Assembly (NCBI GenBank): GCA_934230115.1
Contig: CAKQEI010000002.1
Location: 1 to 64,000, forward strand
Direction: 5' to 3'
Source: an uncultured Prevotella sp.
GTDB taxonomy: Bacteria; Bacteroidota; Bacteroidia; Bacteroidales; Bacteroidaceae
DNA: 64,000 nucleotides
Shown: positions 45,269 through 53,397 of the stretch, piece by piece
Layout: the number at the start of each line of letters is the position of its first letter
Position numbering within the stretch: the first letter of the stretch is position 1
Translations under genes and position numbers: made by a program
Notes under the pieces: model-generated
Databases searched by the model: none
The model's input: the letters and a program-made list of their open reading frames with translations, nothing else
Told to the model about the DNA's origin: nothing

Positions 45269-45299
45269 GTGAATAATTACCTCAACCACACATTCCTTT

Positions 45300-45503
45300 T
45301 TACTTCTTGTGTCTGTTGGCACGTTGCTCGCGGTATTTAGCCTTCTGACGTGCCGAACCGCTGCCATGGGCACCGGTGATGTACTGTTTCTTCTTTGCCT
45401 TAGTCTTCACTTTGCCGTCGTCGGTCTTCTTTGACGAAGCTCCGCCACGTCCCCATGAAATGCCATTGGCAATGATTGAATCGATATCGTCGCCTTTGCT
45501 CAT
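45300..45503 (-). CDS. Small lysine-rich basic protein, function unknown
   Basis: A 67-residue protein with a mixed N-terminus (MSKGDDIDSIIANGISWG) and a strongly basic C-terminus (KVKTKAKKKQYITGAHG, then KAKYREQRANRHKK). Such composition is typical of RNA- or ribosome-associated small proteins, but no family is recognised. It is 19 bases downstream of the AICAR transformylase gene on the same strand, so it is probably co-transcribed. There is no Shine-Dalgarno. A real gene is likely given the composition and spacing, but this rests on context. Confidence 0.6.
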   Translation of the reverse strand: MSKGDDIDSIIANGISWGRGGASSKKTDDGKVKTKAKKKQYITGAHGSGSARQKAKYREQRANRHKK

Positions 45504-45522
45504 AATATGTTTTATTATTTAA

Positions 45523-46704
45523 TTAATGGTGGAACAAACGCACTCCTGTGAACGCCATAGTGATGCCATACTTATCGCAAGTGTCAATCACATTGTCGTC
45601 GCGCACCGAACCGCCTGCCTGGGCAATATACTCTACACCACTCTTGTGGGCACGCTCAATGTTGTCGCCAAACGGGAAGAATGCATCTGAACCAAGGGCT
45701 ACACCACGGTTCTGGGCTATCCATGCCTTCTTCTCCTCCATGGTCAACACCTCCGGCTTCTCCTTGAAGAACATCTGCCATGTACCATCGCGCAGCACAT
45801 CATCATGATCCTCCGATATGTATACGTCGATAGTGTTGTCGCGGTCGGCACGACGTATGCCGTCGACAAATGGCAAGTTCATCACTTTCGGATGCTGACG
45901 CAGCCACCAAATGTCGGCCTTGTTGCCCGCAAGACGTGTACAGTGGATGCGGCTCTGCTGACCGGCTCCAATGCCGATAGCCTGACCATCCTTAACATAG
46001 CATACAGAGTTTGACTGAGTGTACTTGAGCGTAATGAGCGAGATAATGAGGTCGCGGATAGCTTCGGGAGTGAAATTCTTTGCCTTTGTAGGAATGTTCT
46101 CGAAGAGTTTCGGATCGTCGAGACGCACCTCATTGCGGCCCTGCTCGAATGTAACACCAAACACCTGCTTGTGCTCAATGGGGGCAGGAACATAGTTGGG
46201 GTCGATTTTTATAACGTTGTATGTACCCTTGCGCTTTGCCTTGAGTATCTCGATGGCCTCGGGAGTGAAGTCAGGAGCTATCACACCATCGCTCACCTCA
46301 CGCTTGATGAGTGTAGCAGTGGCAGCATCGCAAGTGTCGCTCAATGCGACAAAGTCGCCATAAGAGCTCATGCGGTCGGCACCGCGGGCACGAGCATAGG
46401 CGCATGCAATCGGCGAGAGTTCTATCTTTACGTCGTCAACGAAGTATATCTTCTTAAGTGTGTCGCTAAGAGGCAGACCTACAGCAGCACCTGCAGGAGA
46501 CACGTGCTTGAATGAAGCTGCGGCTGGCAGACCAGTAGCTACCTTGAGCTCCTTGACAAGCTGCCACGAGTTGAGCGCGTCGAGGAAATTGATGTAGCCA
46601 GGACGACCGTTGAGTACTTCGATTGGGAGTTCGCCTTCTTCCATATATATGCGCGAAGGCTTCTGATTCGGATTGCATCCGTACTTAAGTGCTAATTCTT
46701 TCAT
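45523..46704 (-). CDS. Stand-alone AICAR transformylase (PurH C-terminal function)
   Basis: A 393-residue phosphoribosylaminoimidazolecarboxamide formyltransferase, the folate-dependent step before IMP cyclohydrolase. Motifs: LKYGCNPNQKPSRIY at the start, AAASFKHVSPAGAAVG (the KHxxPxG active-site region), SVCYVKDGQAIGIGAGQQSRIHCTRLA, SDAFFPFGDNIERA and the end EYIAQAGGSVRDDNVI followed by ITMAFTGVRLFHH. It lacks the N-terminal cyclohydrolase domain, which is a separate gene at 31221-31814. A -7 element lies at 46736-46743. Confidence 0.93.
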   Translation of the reverse strand: MKELALKYGCNPNQKPSRIYMEEGELPIEVLNGRPGYINFLDALNSWQLVKELKVATGLPAAASFKHVSPAGAAVGLPLSDTLKKIYFVDDVKIELSPIACAYARARGADRMSSYGDFVALSDTCDAATATLIKREVSDGVIAPDFTPEAIEILKAKRKGTYNVIKIDPNYVPAPIEHKQVFGVTFEQGRNEVRLDDPKLFENIPTKAKNFTPEAIRDLIISLITLKYTQSNSVCYVKDGQAIGIGAGQQSRIHCTRLAGNKADIWWLRQHPKVMNLPFVDGIRRADRDNTIDVYISEDHDDVLRDGTWQMFFKEKPEVLTMEEKKAWIAQNRGVALGSDAFFPFGDNIERAHKSGVEYIAQAGGSVRDDNVIDTCDKYGITMAFTGVRLFHH

Positions 46705-46735
46705 ACAGTAATTATAAGAATGAAAAATATATCTG

Positions 46736-46773
46736 CAAAATTACTATTTTTCCATTAAAAAGCCGTACTTTTG
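46736..46773. promoter_or_regulatory. Divergent -7 elements for the AICAR transformylase and small HTH-like genes
   Basis: Minus strand TAATTTTG at 46743-46736 and plus strand TACTTTTG at 46766-46773 lie back to back, 22 bases apart, so the two promoters must compete or share regulation. -33 boxes are weak for both. Confidence 0.5.
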
Positions 46774-46808
46774 CCCCGAAATATTACGCATTAAGTATGT
46801 TATGAATT

Positions 46809-47033
46809 ATGAATTACGCATTGAAGAAACTTTTTGACACGGTGGAGCACCAATTGGAGCTCATTCCGCAGAAAGTATTTGCCAAAGAGAAGCTGTCAAG
46901 TTACATCAAGGGCACAGAGAAACCCAAGCGCGAGACTCTCGACCGAATATCGTTGCTCGTGGGTTTTCAAAACTGGGATAAGTTCAAGGAAGCCTTGCAT
47001 GGTGAGGCTGACGGACAAGAGAACTTCAAGTAG
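46809..47033 (+). CDS. Small HTH-like protein
   Basis: A 74-residue protein rich in basic and helical segments. The part KLSSYIKGTEKPKRETLD-RISLLVGFQNWDKFKEAL closely parallels residues about 47-86 of the protein at 51172-51744 (TLKRLYGYVSDSHKPRMLTLD-SLSAYIGHKDYASFMLWL), so both carry the same short helical, probably DNA-binding, domain. No further domain is present. It lies between a TACTTTTG -7 element and a bidirectional terminator, which supports an expressed gene. Confidence 0.65.
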   Translation: MNYALKKLFDTVEHQLELIPQKVFAKEKLSSYIKGTEKPKRETLDRISLLVGFQNWDKFKEALHGEADGQENFK

Positions 47034-47041
47034 GAAAAATG

Positions 47042-47085
47042 AAAAAGCACGTTCGAGATTGCCGAGGCATCTGAACGTGCTTTTT
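47042..47085. terminator. Bidirectional terminator between the small HTH-like gene and fabH
   Basis: AAAAAGCACGTTC (47042-47054) and GAACGTGCTTTTT (47073-47085), 13 perfect pairs with an 18-base loop. Confidence 0.9.
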
Positions 47086-47110
47086 ATTTTAAGATAATAT
47101 GTTTCCTTGA

Positions 47111-48130
47111 TTACTTCTGTCCTGCTACTGCAGAACCATCGTAGCCCCACTTGTAGAAAGAAGCGCCATGAACGAAACCTGCACCGAATGCGGTGAAGAT
47201 GACGTTGTCGCCCTTCTTCATATTTTTCTCATTATCCCACAATGCCAAAGGTATTGTGGCGGCACTTGTATTGCCGTAACGCTCGATATTAACAACCACC
47301 TTATCCATAGGCAGACCAATACGCTTGGTCACAGCCTCGATGATACGTAGGTTGGCCTCGTGGGGCACAACCCATCTCACATCGTCGGCAGTGAGGTTGT
47401 TGCGCTTCATCACTTCAGCCACATCGTTGCTCATGTCGGTAACAGCATAGCGGAACACTGTGCGACCCTCTTGATAGAGGTAGTGCAAACGATGGTCAAC
47501 AGTGAAGTGTGAAGGTGGGCAAACCGAACCGCCCGCCTTCATGTGAAGGAATGGAAGTCCGATGCCATCCGTGCGCAGATAAGAGTTCTGCACGCCTACA
47601 TTCTCCTCCTCGGTAGCCTCAACGAGCACTGCTCCGGCGCCGTCGCCGAAGAGCACACATGTGGCACGGTCTTGATAGTCGACGAGTGACGACATCTTGT
47701 CGGCACCAATAACGATTATCTTCTTGTAGCGACCACTCTCGATCATTGTGGCAGCCACGTCGAGCGAATAAAGGAATCCGCAGCATGCTGCCTCAAGGTC
47801 GAAAGCAAAGGCATTTTTAAGTCCAAGTTTACCAAGGACAATAGATGCCGTAGAGGGGAACTTGTAGTCGGGAGTTGTGGTGGTTACGATCAGCGCGTCA
47901 ATCGTGTCAGGGTCTACGCCAGTCTTCTTGATGAGCTGCTTGGCTGCCTTGCGGGCCATATAGCTCGTACCGAGACCTTCCTCTGTGAGGATGTGGCGCT
48001 CTTTGATACCGACACGAGTCATAATCCACTCGTCGCTGGTGTCTACCATGCGCGACAACTCCTCATTGCTGAGCACGTAGTCGGGCACATAGCCTCCAAC
48101 TCCAGTGATTACTGCGTTTATCTTAGCCAT
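47111..48130 (-). CDS. fabH: 3-oxoacyl-ACP synthase III
   Basis: A 339-residue thiolase-fold enzyme that condenses acetyl-CoA (or a branched primer) with malonyl-ACP to start fatty acid synthesis. The catalytic triad is seen as Cys in [13 protein letters not shown], His in [11 protein letters not shown] and Asn in [13 protein letters not shown]. Size is typical. It follows rpmF by 14 bases, in the well-known DUF177-rpmF-fabH order that couples ribosome and lipid synthesis genes. Confidence 0.95.
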   Translation of the reverse strand: MAKINAVITGVGGYVPDYVLSNEELSRMVDTSDEWIMTRVGIKERHILTEEGLGTSYMARKAAKQLIKKTGVDPDTIDALIVTTTTPDYKFPSTASIVLGKLGLKNAFAFDLEAACCGFLYSLDVAATMIESGRYKKIIVIGADKMSSLVDYQDRATCVLFGDGAGAVLVEATEEENVGVQNSYLRTDGIGLPFLHMKAGGSVCPPSHFTVDHRLHYLYQEGRTVFRYAVTDMSNDVAEVMKRNNLTADDVRWVVPHEANLRIIEAVTKRIGLPMDKVVVNIERYGNTSAATIPLALWDNEKNMKKGDNVIFTAFGAGFVHGASFYKWGYDGSAVAGQK

Positions 48131-48144
48131 CTTGGAGAATTTAA

Positions 48145-48330
48145 TTACTCAGCTACTTCCTTAACGATAGCCACCTTGCCACGATAGTATCCGCAAGTTG
48201 GGCATACTGTGTGGTATACATAGTAAGCGCCACAGTTAGGGCATACTGCCAATGTAGGAGCTACTGCCTTATCATGAGTTCTTCTCTTAAGTGTACGTGT
48301 CTTTGACTGTCTTCTTTTAGGATGTGCCAT
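48145..48330 (-). CDS. rpmF: 50S ribosomal protein L32 (zinc-binding form)
   Basis: A 61-residue L32 with [19 protein letters not shown] and two CxxC pairs (C30/C33 and C43/C46), so the zinc-ribbon version. Six bases separate it from the DUF177 gene stop. Confidence 0.97.
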   Translation of the reverse strand: MAHPKRRQSKTRTLKRRTHDKAVAPTLAVCPNCGAYYVYHTVCPTCGYYRGKVAIVKEVAE

Positions 48331-48336
48331 TTTTCT

Positions 48337-48870
48337 TTAATCTTTAATTATTGTTTTTAATTTTTCTAATCCATTCCAACGGGGGTCTACCGCCTGCACT
48401 TCATCCTCGCCACTACTTCGGGTAGCTGAGTGTTCTTCAAGAACCTTTATCATCGCCGCGTTACATTTTCCAGGTGTATGCACGTGCTTAGCGGGAATGT
48501 TGAGCAGTATAAATTCGTAGATAAACCACGCCACATCCAACAAGCCTTCACGCTCGTCGACTGTGATGAGGTCGTCGTCCTCGGAATACTCTTCTCCAAA
48601 TTTAGCAACAAGACGGTCGTCCGTCTCTATTGGCTGCTCCATATCATCAAGACAACGGTCGCACGGAATAACGACAGTGCCTTCGGTATGGAAGTCGAGC
48701 TCAAAATAGTTCTCCGTGCGCTTTACATTTATAGACACACTTATGTTGCCACGCTTGATTTCGTCCTCGTCCAACGACTCGAAATAAGCGTCGCTCAAAT
48801 TGAAGTTGAGTGTGCTTACACCCTCGTTCAATTCCTTCAAATCTATTTTAAGATCTTCTAAATTACACAT
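48337..48870 (-). CDS. DUF177/YceD-family protein
   Basis: A protein of about 177 residues implicated in 23S rRNA/ribosome assembly in other bacteria. It has the YceD pattern CDRCLDDMEQPIE and an acidic middle (EEYSEDDDLITVDEREG). The frame opens at 48903, but a canonical promoter (TTTG, 21 bases, TAACTTTG at 48886-48879) lies inside those first codons, so the start is placed at the second ATG (MCNLEDLKIDLKEL), which also matches family starts. The resulting mRNA would be leaderless or nearly so. Confidence 0.85.
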   Translation of the reverse strand: MCNLEDLKIDLKELNEGVSTLNFNLSDAYFESLDEDEIKRGNISVSINVKRTENYFELDFHTEGTVVIPCDRCLDDMEQPIETDDRLVAKFGEEYSEDDDLITVDEREGLLDVAWFIYEFILLNIPAKHVHTPGKCNAAMIKVLEEHSATRSSGEDEVQAVDPRWNGLEKLKTIIKD

Positions 48871-48878
48871 TTGGTGTG

Positions 48879-48911
48879 CAAAGTTACGAATATTTTCCGA
48901 CATACAACAAA
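48879..48911 (-). promoter_or_regulatory. Promoter of DUF177-rpmF-fabH
   Basis: TTTG (48911-48908), 21 bases, TAACTTTG (48886-48879) on the minus strand. Predicted transcript start near 48872, next to the ATG at 48870. Confidence 0.7.
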
Positions 48912-48942
48912 ATCTTTACAAAGTTTTTGATATTAAGTGTTT

Positions 48943-50124
48943 TTATTTCTTCAGTTCGATGCGGAATGTAGTTCCAACACCCACTTCTGAGCTTTTCACC
49001 CATATTTTTCCCTTGTGATACTCCTCTATGATACGCTTTGCGAGCGAAAGTCCAAGTCCCCATCCGCGCTTCTTGGTTGTGAATCCCGGTCGGAACACGT
49101 TGCGTATGTCTTTCTTGCGTATGCCCTTGCCCGTGTCAGCCACCTCTATCACGACCTTCGTAGGCTCCTCGAATATCCTTAGCGTTATCGTGCCTTCGCC
49201 GCCCATAGCGTCAACAGCATTCTTCGAAAGATTTTCTATCACCCATTCAAACAGCGACGCATTTATCTTGACCACTATGTCGCCTTCAGGAAAGTCGCGC
49301 ACCATTTTCACCTTGTTTGACGTGCGGCGGTCCATATAGTCGATTACATGTTCCATCACCTCCTTAAGGTCGGTATCAACTGGTTCGGGCAACGAGCCAA
49401 TTTTTGAGAATCTATCAGCAATGAGTTGCAGACGTTTCACGTCCTTGTTCATCTCTGGTATCAGATCGTCGTCGGGATAAGTCTCCTTGAGTATCTCCAC
49501 CCACGCCATAAGGCTCGATATTGGAGTGCCAAGCTGATGGGCGGTCTCTTTAGACAGTCCCACCCACACCTTGTTTTGTTCTGCCCTCTTTGATGTGAGC
49601 AGGGCAAAGATGGCTATTACGACAAATATCATCACCACACCTAATTGTATATAAGGATAGGAGGCAAGTCGGCGCAGCATCACCGAGTCGTCGTAGCACA
49701 CATTAATATAATCAGCCGATGATATACTGTCTGTGTTATTGTCGTCAATGGCAATACGTATATCTCGGTCTTCGCGCATAAGCTTGCGTCCCATATATTG
49801 CACAAAGCGCATGGTGTCCTCTGCGTTCTCACAATCCTTAATGTCGATATTGCGATATGCCTGTACATTTCCATTCGAGTCAAGCACAATCACAGGGATT
49901 GTATTGTTGCCGTTGATAACCTTCAGCACAAGGTTTATGTCGGTGTTCTCGTCGGCACGGTTGAGAGTGCGCATTGCCTCTGCCCACACCTCCATTTTGT
50001 TGTGTTCCTCCATAGCAAGGTCGCGTATGAGGATATGCGACACAACAAGCGACGCCACGGCGATAACCACCGCGGCGAACACCAGTAATATCTTTACTCT
50101 ACGTATTTGGTCGGTCCATTGCAT
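48943..50124 (-). CDS. Membrane sensor histidine kinase
   Basis: A 393-residue histidine kinase: first membrane helix at about residues 9-32, a periplasmic region of about 130 residues, a second helix (IQLGVVMIFVVIAIFALL), then the dimerisation helix with AHQLGTPISSLMAWVEIL (phosphoacceptor His). The ATPase domain has N box ENLSKNAVDAM, G1 DTGKGI, F box FRPGFTTKK and G2 GWGLGLSLAKRI. No HAMP domain and no response regulator gene nearby. An upstream GTG at 50217 overlaps the kinase stop, but its 31 added residues look non-coding, so ATG 50124 (MQWTDQIRRVK) is used. Last gene of the ten-gene run. Confidence 0.87.
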   Translation of the reverse strand: MQWTDQIRRVKILLVFAAVVIAVASLVVSHILIRDLAMEEHNKMEVWAEAMRTLNRADENTDINLVLKVINGNNTIPVIVLDSNGNVQAYRNIDIKDCENAEDTMRFVQYMGRKLMREDRDIRIAIDDNNTDSISSADYINVCYDDSVMLRRLASYPYIQLGVVMIFVVIAIFALLTSKRAEQNKVWVGLSKETAHQLGTPISSLMAWVEILKETYPDDDLIPEMNKDVKRLQLIADRFSKIGSLPEPVDTDLKEVMEHVIDYMDRRTSNKVKMVRDFPEGDIVVKINASLFEWVIENLSKNAVDAMGGEGTITLRIFEEPTKVVIEVADTGKGIRKKDIRNVFRPGFTTKKRGWGLGLSLAKRIIEEYHKGKIWVKSSEVGVGTTFRIELKK

Positions 50125-50213
50125 ATAAATGTATAACGCAATTATCGACAAATTATTATTGAGGTTTATTGAATTAGTATTGCAATGAAAGCTCACACTA
50201 AATGATGAGAGCC

Positions 50214-51164
50214 TCACCAGAGACTACTATCCATCACCTTATTGGCAGCTCCAGCAGAAACAGAATCGTTGTTTACGGTGTCTGCCGTTGTGGTTTGGCG
50301 TGCGTTCATCATCACACCAATGACGACAAGCAGCACCAATGCCAATGCTATGAGGAGGGCGTTCACCACGACTAACGATCTGCCCTTGTCAGCCATCAGA
50401 AGCCTCACCTGCGCAATGTCTGCAGGACGATGGACACAATCGGCTGTAGCACACTTCCGCCCCACCCTCACCAGTTGCTTGCTACGTACAGCCTCAGCCA
50501 TATACTCCAACACCTTTCCAAACGAATAGATGTCGGCGCTGGGACTGCTTACAGCATTTGGCTGCAACTGCTCGGGGGCTATATAGCCACGTGTGCCAGC
50601 CGGAATCTTAAGCACGCAGAACGTCTCGCTGTCCGATAGTCCAAAATCTATCAGCTTTACGTCGCCGCCACGATGTGTAAGCATGATGTTCGACGGCTTG
50701 ATGTCGCGGTGTACTATCTGCTTGGCGTGCATATACTCCATAGCATCAAGCAGCTGAGCAGCTATCTTATGTACCACCTCTTCAGTCATCTTGCCGCCTT
50801 TCACAGCCGTCTCAAGCGTCTCGCCGTCCACATATTCCATGACAATGCAGTCGCCCAATTCGCCCACTGACTCCATGCTTATAGTGCGGCAGATGTTGGG
50901 ATGATCGAGCTGCAATCCTATCTCAAACTCCTTCATCAGCGCCTGACGATACACCGGCGTATAACGAAAATCAGTCTTCAGGCATTTCAGTACATAACGC
51001 TTGCCATACCTCACGGCTGTGAACATACGTGCATGGCCCGACTTCGACACATAGCACTCGCTGATATTGGTGAATCCGTTGTCGGCTCGTGCTACGTTAA
51101 AATCCGATTCGCTATCTATGTCCACCACATATCCCGAAGTAGGGCGGTTTTCACTGTCATTCAT
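50214..51164 (-). CDS. Membrane-anchored eukaryotic-type Ser/Thr protein kinase
   Basis: A 316-residue kinase. Catalytic features are intact: Lys in YVLKCLK (about residue 60), Glu in MKEFEIG, HRDIKPSN and LIDFGLSD, with GYIAPEQL as the APE-like motif. The N-lobe Gly loop is poorly formed (YVSKSGHARMF). The C-lobe is shortened, with cysteines near VGRKCATADCVH. One membrane helix (about residues 263-285, VVNALLIALALVLLVVIGVMM) is near the end, leaving a short extracytoplasmic tail of about 30 residues, so the kinase domain faces the cytoplasm. Seven bases separate it from the HTH-like gene. It probably phosphorylates a local partner; no substrate is known. Confidence 0.9.
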   Translation of the reverse strand: MNDSENRPTSGYVVDIDSESDFNVARADNGFTNISECYVSKSGHARMFTAVRYGKRYVLKCLKTDFRYTPVYRQALMKEFEIGLQLDHPNICRTISMESVGELGDCIVMEYVDGETLETAVKGGKMTEEVVHKIAAQLLDAMEYMHAKQIVHRDIKPSNIMLTHRGGDVKLIDFGLSDSETFCVLKIPAGTRGYIAPEQLQPNAVSSPSADIYSFGKVLEYMAEAVRSKQLVRVGRKCATADCVHRPADIAQVRLLMADKGRSLVVVNALLIALALVLLVVIGVMMNARQTTTADTVNNDSVSAGAANKVMDSSLW

Positions 51165-51171
51165 AATCTGT

Positions 51172-51744
51172 CTAAATTATCTTTCTCACTATCGAAAGTC
51201 CGCCATTGCGTCCTGCTACAAAGGGTGGTGTACGTTCGCCATTACGCTCTATATACGGCAGGTACAACGGCTGTTCCTTAATAAAACATCCTGTTACAAA
51301 CATATCATCCGACTGCAACTTGCTGTTATGCGCTTCGACTACACGATATGCACTATCGCCTATGTATTCAAGACGAAGCAGACGATTGGGTGCCCACCCT
51401 ATCTCCACATTATCACCTCGCTCCAAATCGCTGCTCACAAGTTGGCAAGCATCAAAAAACGACGAATTGTAGCGTGTGCTGTTCTTCAGCCAAAGCATAA
51501 ACGAGGCATAGTCCTTATGTCCTATATATGCCGATAGAGAGTCGAGGGTCAGCATGCGCGGCTTATGGCTGTCGCTGACATAGCCATACAGTCGCTTCAA
51601 CGTCGACGGCGACACGGATATCTCATGACGGAGGCGCAGCTTCACCGAGAACTCCTCAAAGTCGGTGGTCGTGGTAAGGTGCTTGCCATAACGCTCCTCG
51701 ACAAGTCGTTTCAGCTCTTCTATTTCTGGTGTGTTCATAGTCAC
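51172..51744 (-). CDS. Two-domain protein with an HTH-like N-terminus
   Basis: A 190-residue protein. Residues about 1-88 contain the same short helical motif as the 74-residue protein at 46809 (SPSTLKRLYGYVSD, then TLDSLSAYIG and ASFMLWL), and look like a DNA- or protein-binding helical domain. Residues about 100-190 form a small beta-rich part (NVEIGWAPNRLLRLEYIGDSAYRVVE), ending in basic residues. No family is named. It lies five bases after the LRR lipoprotein gene and seven bases before the Ser/Thr kinase gene, so it is a natural candidate for kinase substrate or for the regulator of the operon. Confidence 0.7.
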   Translation of the reverse strand: MTMNTPEIEELKRLVEERYGKHLTTTTDFEEFSVKLRLRHEISVSPSTLKRLYGYVSDSHKPRMLTLDSLSAYIGHKDYASFMLWLKNSTRYNSSFFDACQLVSSDLERGDNVEIGWAPNRLLRLEYIGDSAYRVVEAHNSKLQSDDMFVTGCFIKEQPLYLPYIERNGERTPPFVAGRNGGLSIVRKII

Positions 51745-51749
51745 TTCAT

Positions 51750-53381
51750 TTAAATGTCATCAATTATATTCTCAAACTGGTCCCAGTATGACTTTGCCCG
51801 ATAATACTTCTCCCTGCCTTTCGGCACATGCACACGGCACGTCTTCAGAAAGTCGGTAGCAACATTGGCAAATGTGTTGTCATAGCATACTGGTGGCAAT
51901 GCAGCTCCGATGTAAATGTCAGTAAGCGGACAACCGTCGAAGACGTATTCGTTTATAATGACCACTTTCTTGCCAAGGCGCACCGTGGTAAGGTGGCTGC
52001 ATTTCTGGAACAATCCGGAAGGCAGCTGCTTAAGGGTGGAGGGCAGCACCACTTCCTTCACCTTGCTGTTATAGAAGGCGCACATACCCAACTTGGTCAG
52101 TCCGTCGGAGAATACGAATTTCTCTATGTTGCTTTCGCGGAAGGCATAGTCGCCCACGCTCTCTATGGTAGAGGGCAATGTGTATTCGCCCTTCTTGCCC
52201 ATCGGGAACCAGAGGATGCACTTGCCATCGACACTCAGGAGTACGCCGTCCTTGCTCATGAAGTGAGTGTTGGCTGCCGACACGTCGATGGTCTCCAGCA
52301 ACGTGCATCCTGCCGATGGACTTACGGCACTTACCGATGCTGGGATAGTGATGCTACGCAGAGAGGTGCAGTCCTCGAAGGCTTCCTTCTCTATCTTGAC
52401 AGCTCCCATTGGCAGCTTGATGGTATTCAGACCAGTGCAAGCACGAAACAGACCTACGCCTATAACTCCGTCCTCTGTAAATCGTGATTCGCCATACTCG
52501 CCACCACCCGCAACGATGCTTGCTCCCGAGATGTCGAGGTCGGCAAGACGTCCGGCTGTAGGATGGTTCTCCTCGTCGCGTCCTGCCATGATGCGCAGCG
52601 TGCGCAGATCGTCGCCATTGAGCGGACCTACCAGAGAAAGACTGGTAAGATTGAATATCTGGTCGCCGAGGAGGGTGGAAAGGATGCCTGACTTACCAAG
52701 CACGACGGCTGATGAGGTGGTGAACTGGATGGCTTCGCCTTCCGACTCGCCGATGCTGTTGACTGCAAATGGCTTGATGGTATACGTTATGTTGGGCTGC
52801 AGACCGTCAATAAGCAGACTGTACATTCCCTTGTCGTCAACCTCATCACTCTGCATAATGGTCTTCTCGCCACCCTCGATGCCTTCGCCCAACACATGGC
52901 AACCGCAGGATGTAATGGGGTCTCCGCCATTGTCCGTGATGCTGTAGCCTACAATAAGGCTGACCGGAGCACTACTCAGCACTTCTGCCTTGCTTACCGT
53001 GGGGCGTTTGTTGGGCTGCGTGGCAAAGCTAACCATCTCGCCAGAAAGCGAGGCTGAACCGTTGGTGCCATGAAGCATATAATAATAGGTGGTGCCGGCA
53101 TGGAGCGAGGATAGGTGCATACTGACATTGCCGTCGGCATCAGCCAATACTTCCTGCCTCTCAGACATGCTCTTGTCATTGCCATAACTGAACCAAAGAC
53201 TGGGCATGTCCACTCCCTTGTCCTTGACACACTTGCCCGACAGTGTGGCTTCTGTACGACTGATGTCCGTAGCCGGAAGCGTCTGGAGGCGAGGCTCAAA
53301 GTTGTACGGACTGTCGCTGCTGCAAGAGCTGACCATTACGACAGCCATCAACAATAATATATAGAGAATACGATTATTCAT
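51750..53381 (-). CDS. Surface lipoprotein with FN3-like repeats and BspA-type LRRs
   Basis: A 543-residue lipoprotein (lipobox VSSC20). The N-terminal half has FN3-like modules (TEATLSGKCVKDKGVDMPS, LHAGTTYYYMLHGTNG, LQPNITYTIKPFAVNSIG). The C-terminal half has BspA/LRR_5 repeats with pattern IKLPMGAVKIEKEAFEDCTSL and VVLPSTLKQLPSGLFQKCSHL, ending in a capping region. Such proteins mediate adhesion in oral and gut Bacteroidales. It follows the barrel-like gene by 16 bases in the same transcript as the fimbrillins. Confidence 0.85.
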   Translation of the reverse strand: MNNRILYILLLMAVVMVSSCSSDSPYNFEPRLQTLPATDISRTEATLSGKCVKDKGVDMPSLWFSYGNDKSMSERQEVLADADGNVSMHLSSLHAGTTYYYMLHGTNGSASLSGEMVSFATQPNKRPTVSKAEVLSSAPVSLIVGYSITDNGGDPITSCGCHVLGEGIEGGEKTIMQSDEVDDKGMYSLLIDGLQPNITYTIKPFAVNSIGESEGEAIQFTTSSAVVLGKSGILSTLLGDQIFNLTSLSLVGPLNGDDLRTLRIMAGRDEENHPTAGRLADLDISGASIVAGGGEYGESRFTEDGVIGVGLFRACTGLNTIKLPMGAVKIEKEAFEDCTSLRSITIPASVSAVSPSAGCTLLETIDVSAANTHFMSKDGVLLSVDGKCILWFPMGKKGEYTLPSTIESVGDYAFRESNIEKFVFSDGLTKLGMCAFYNSKVKEVVLPSTLKQLPSGLFQKCSHLTTVRLGKKVVIINEYVFDGCPLTDIYIGAALPPVCYDNTFANVATDFLKTCRVHVPKGREKYYRAKSYWDQFENIIDDI

Positions 53382-53397
53382 AATCGGTACGTTTTTT

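Noticed and set aside
50125-50217. GTG start for the histidine kinase overlapping the Ser/Thr kinase stop
   Set aside because: The 31 added residues are N/S/I-rich without conservation features and precede the natural start MQWTDQIRRVK before the first membrane helix.
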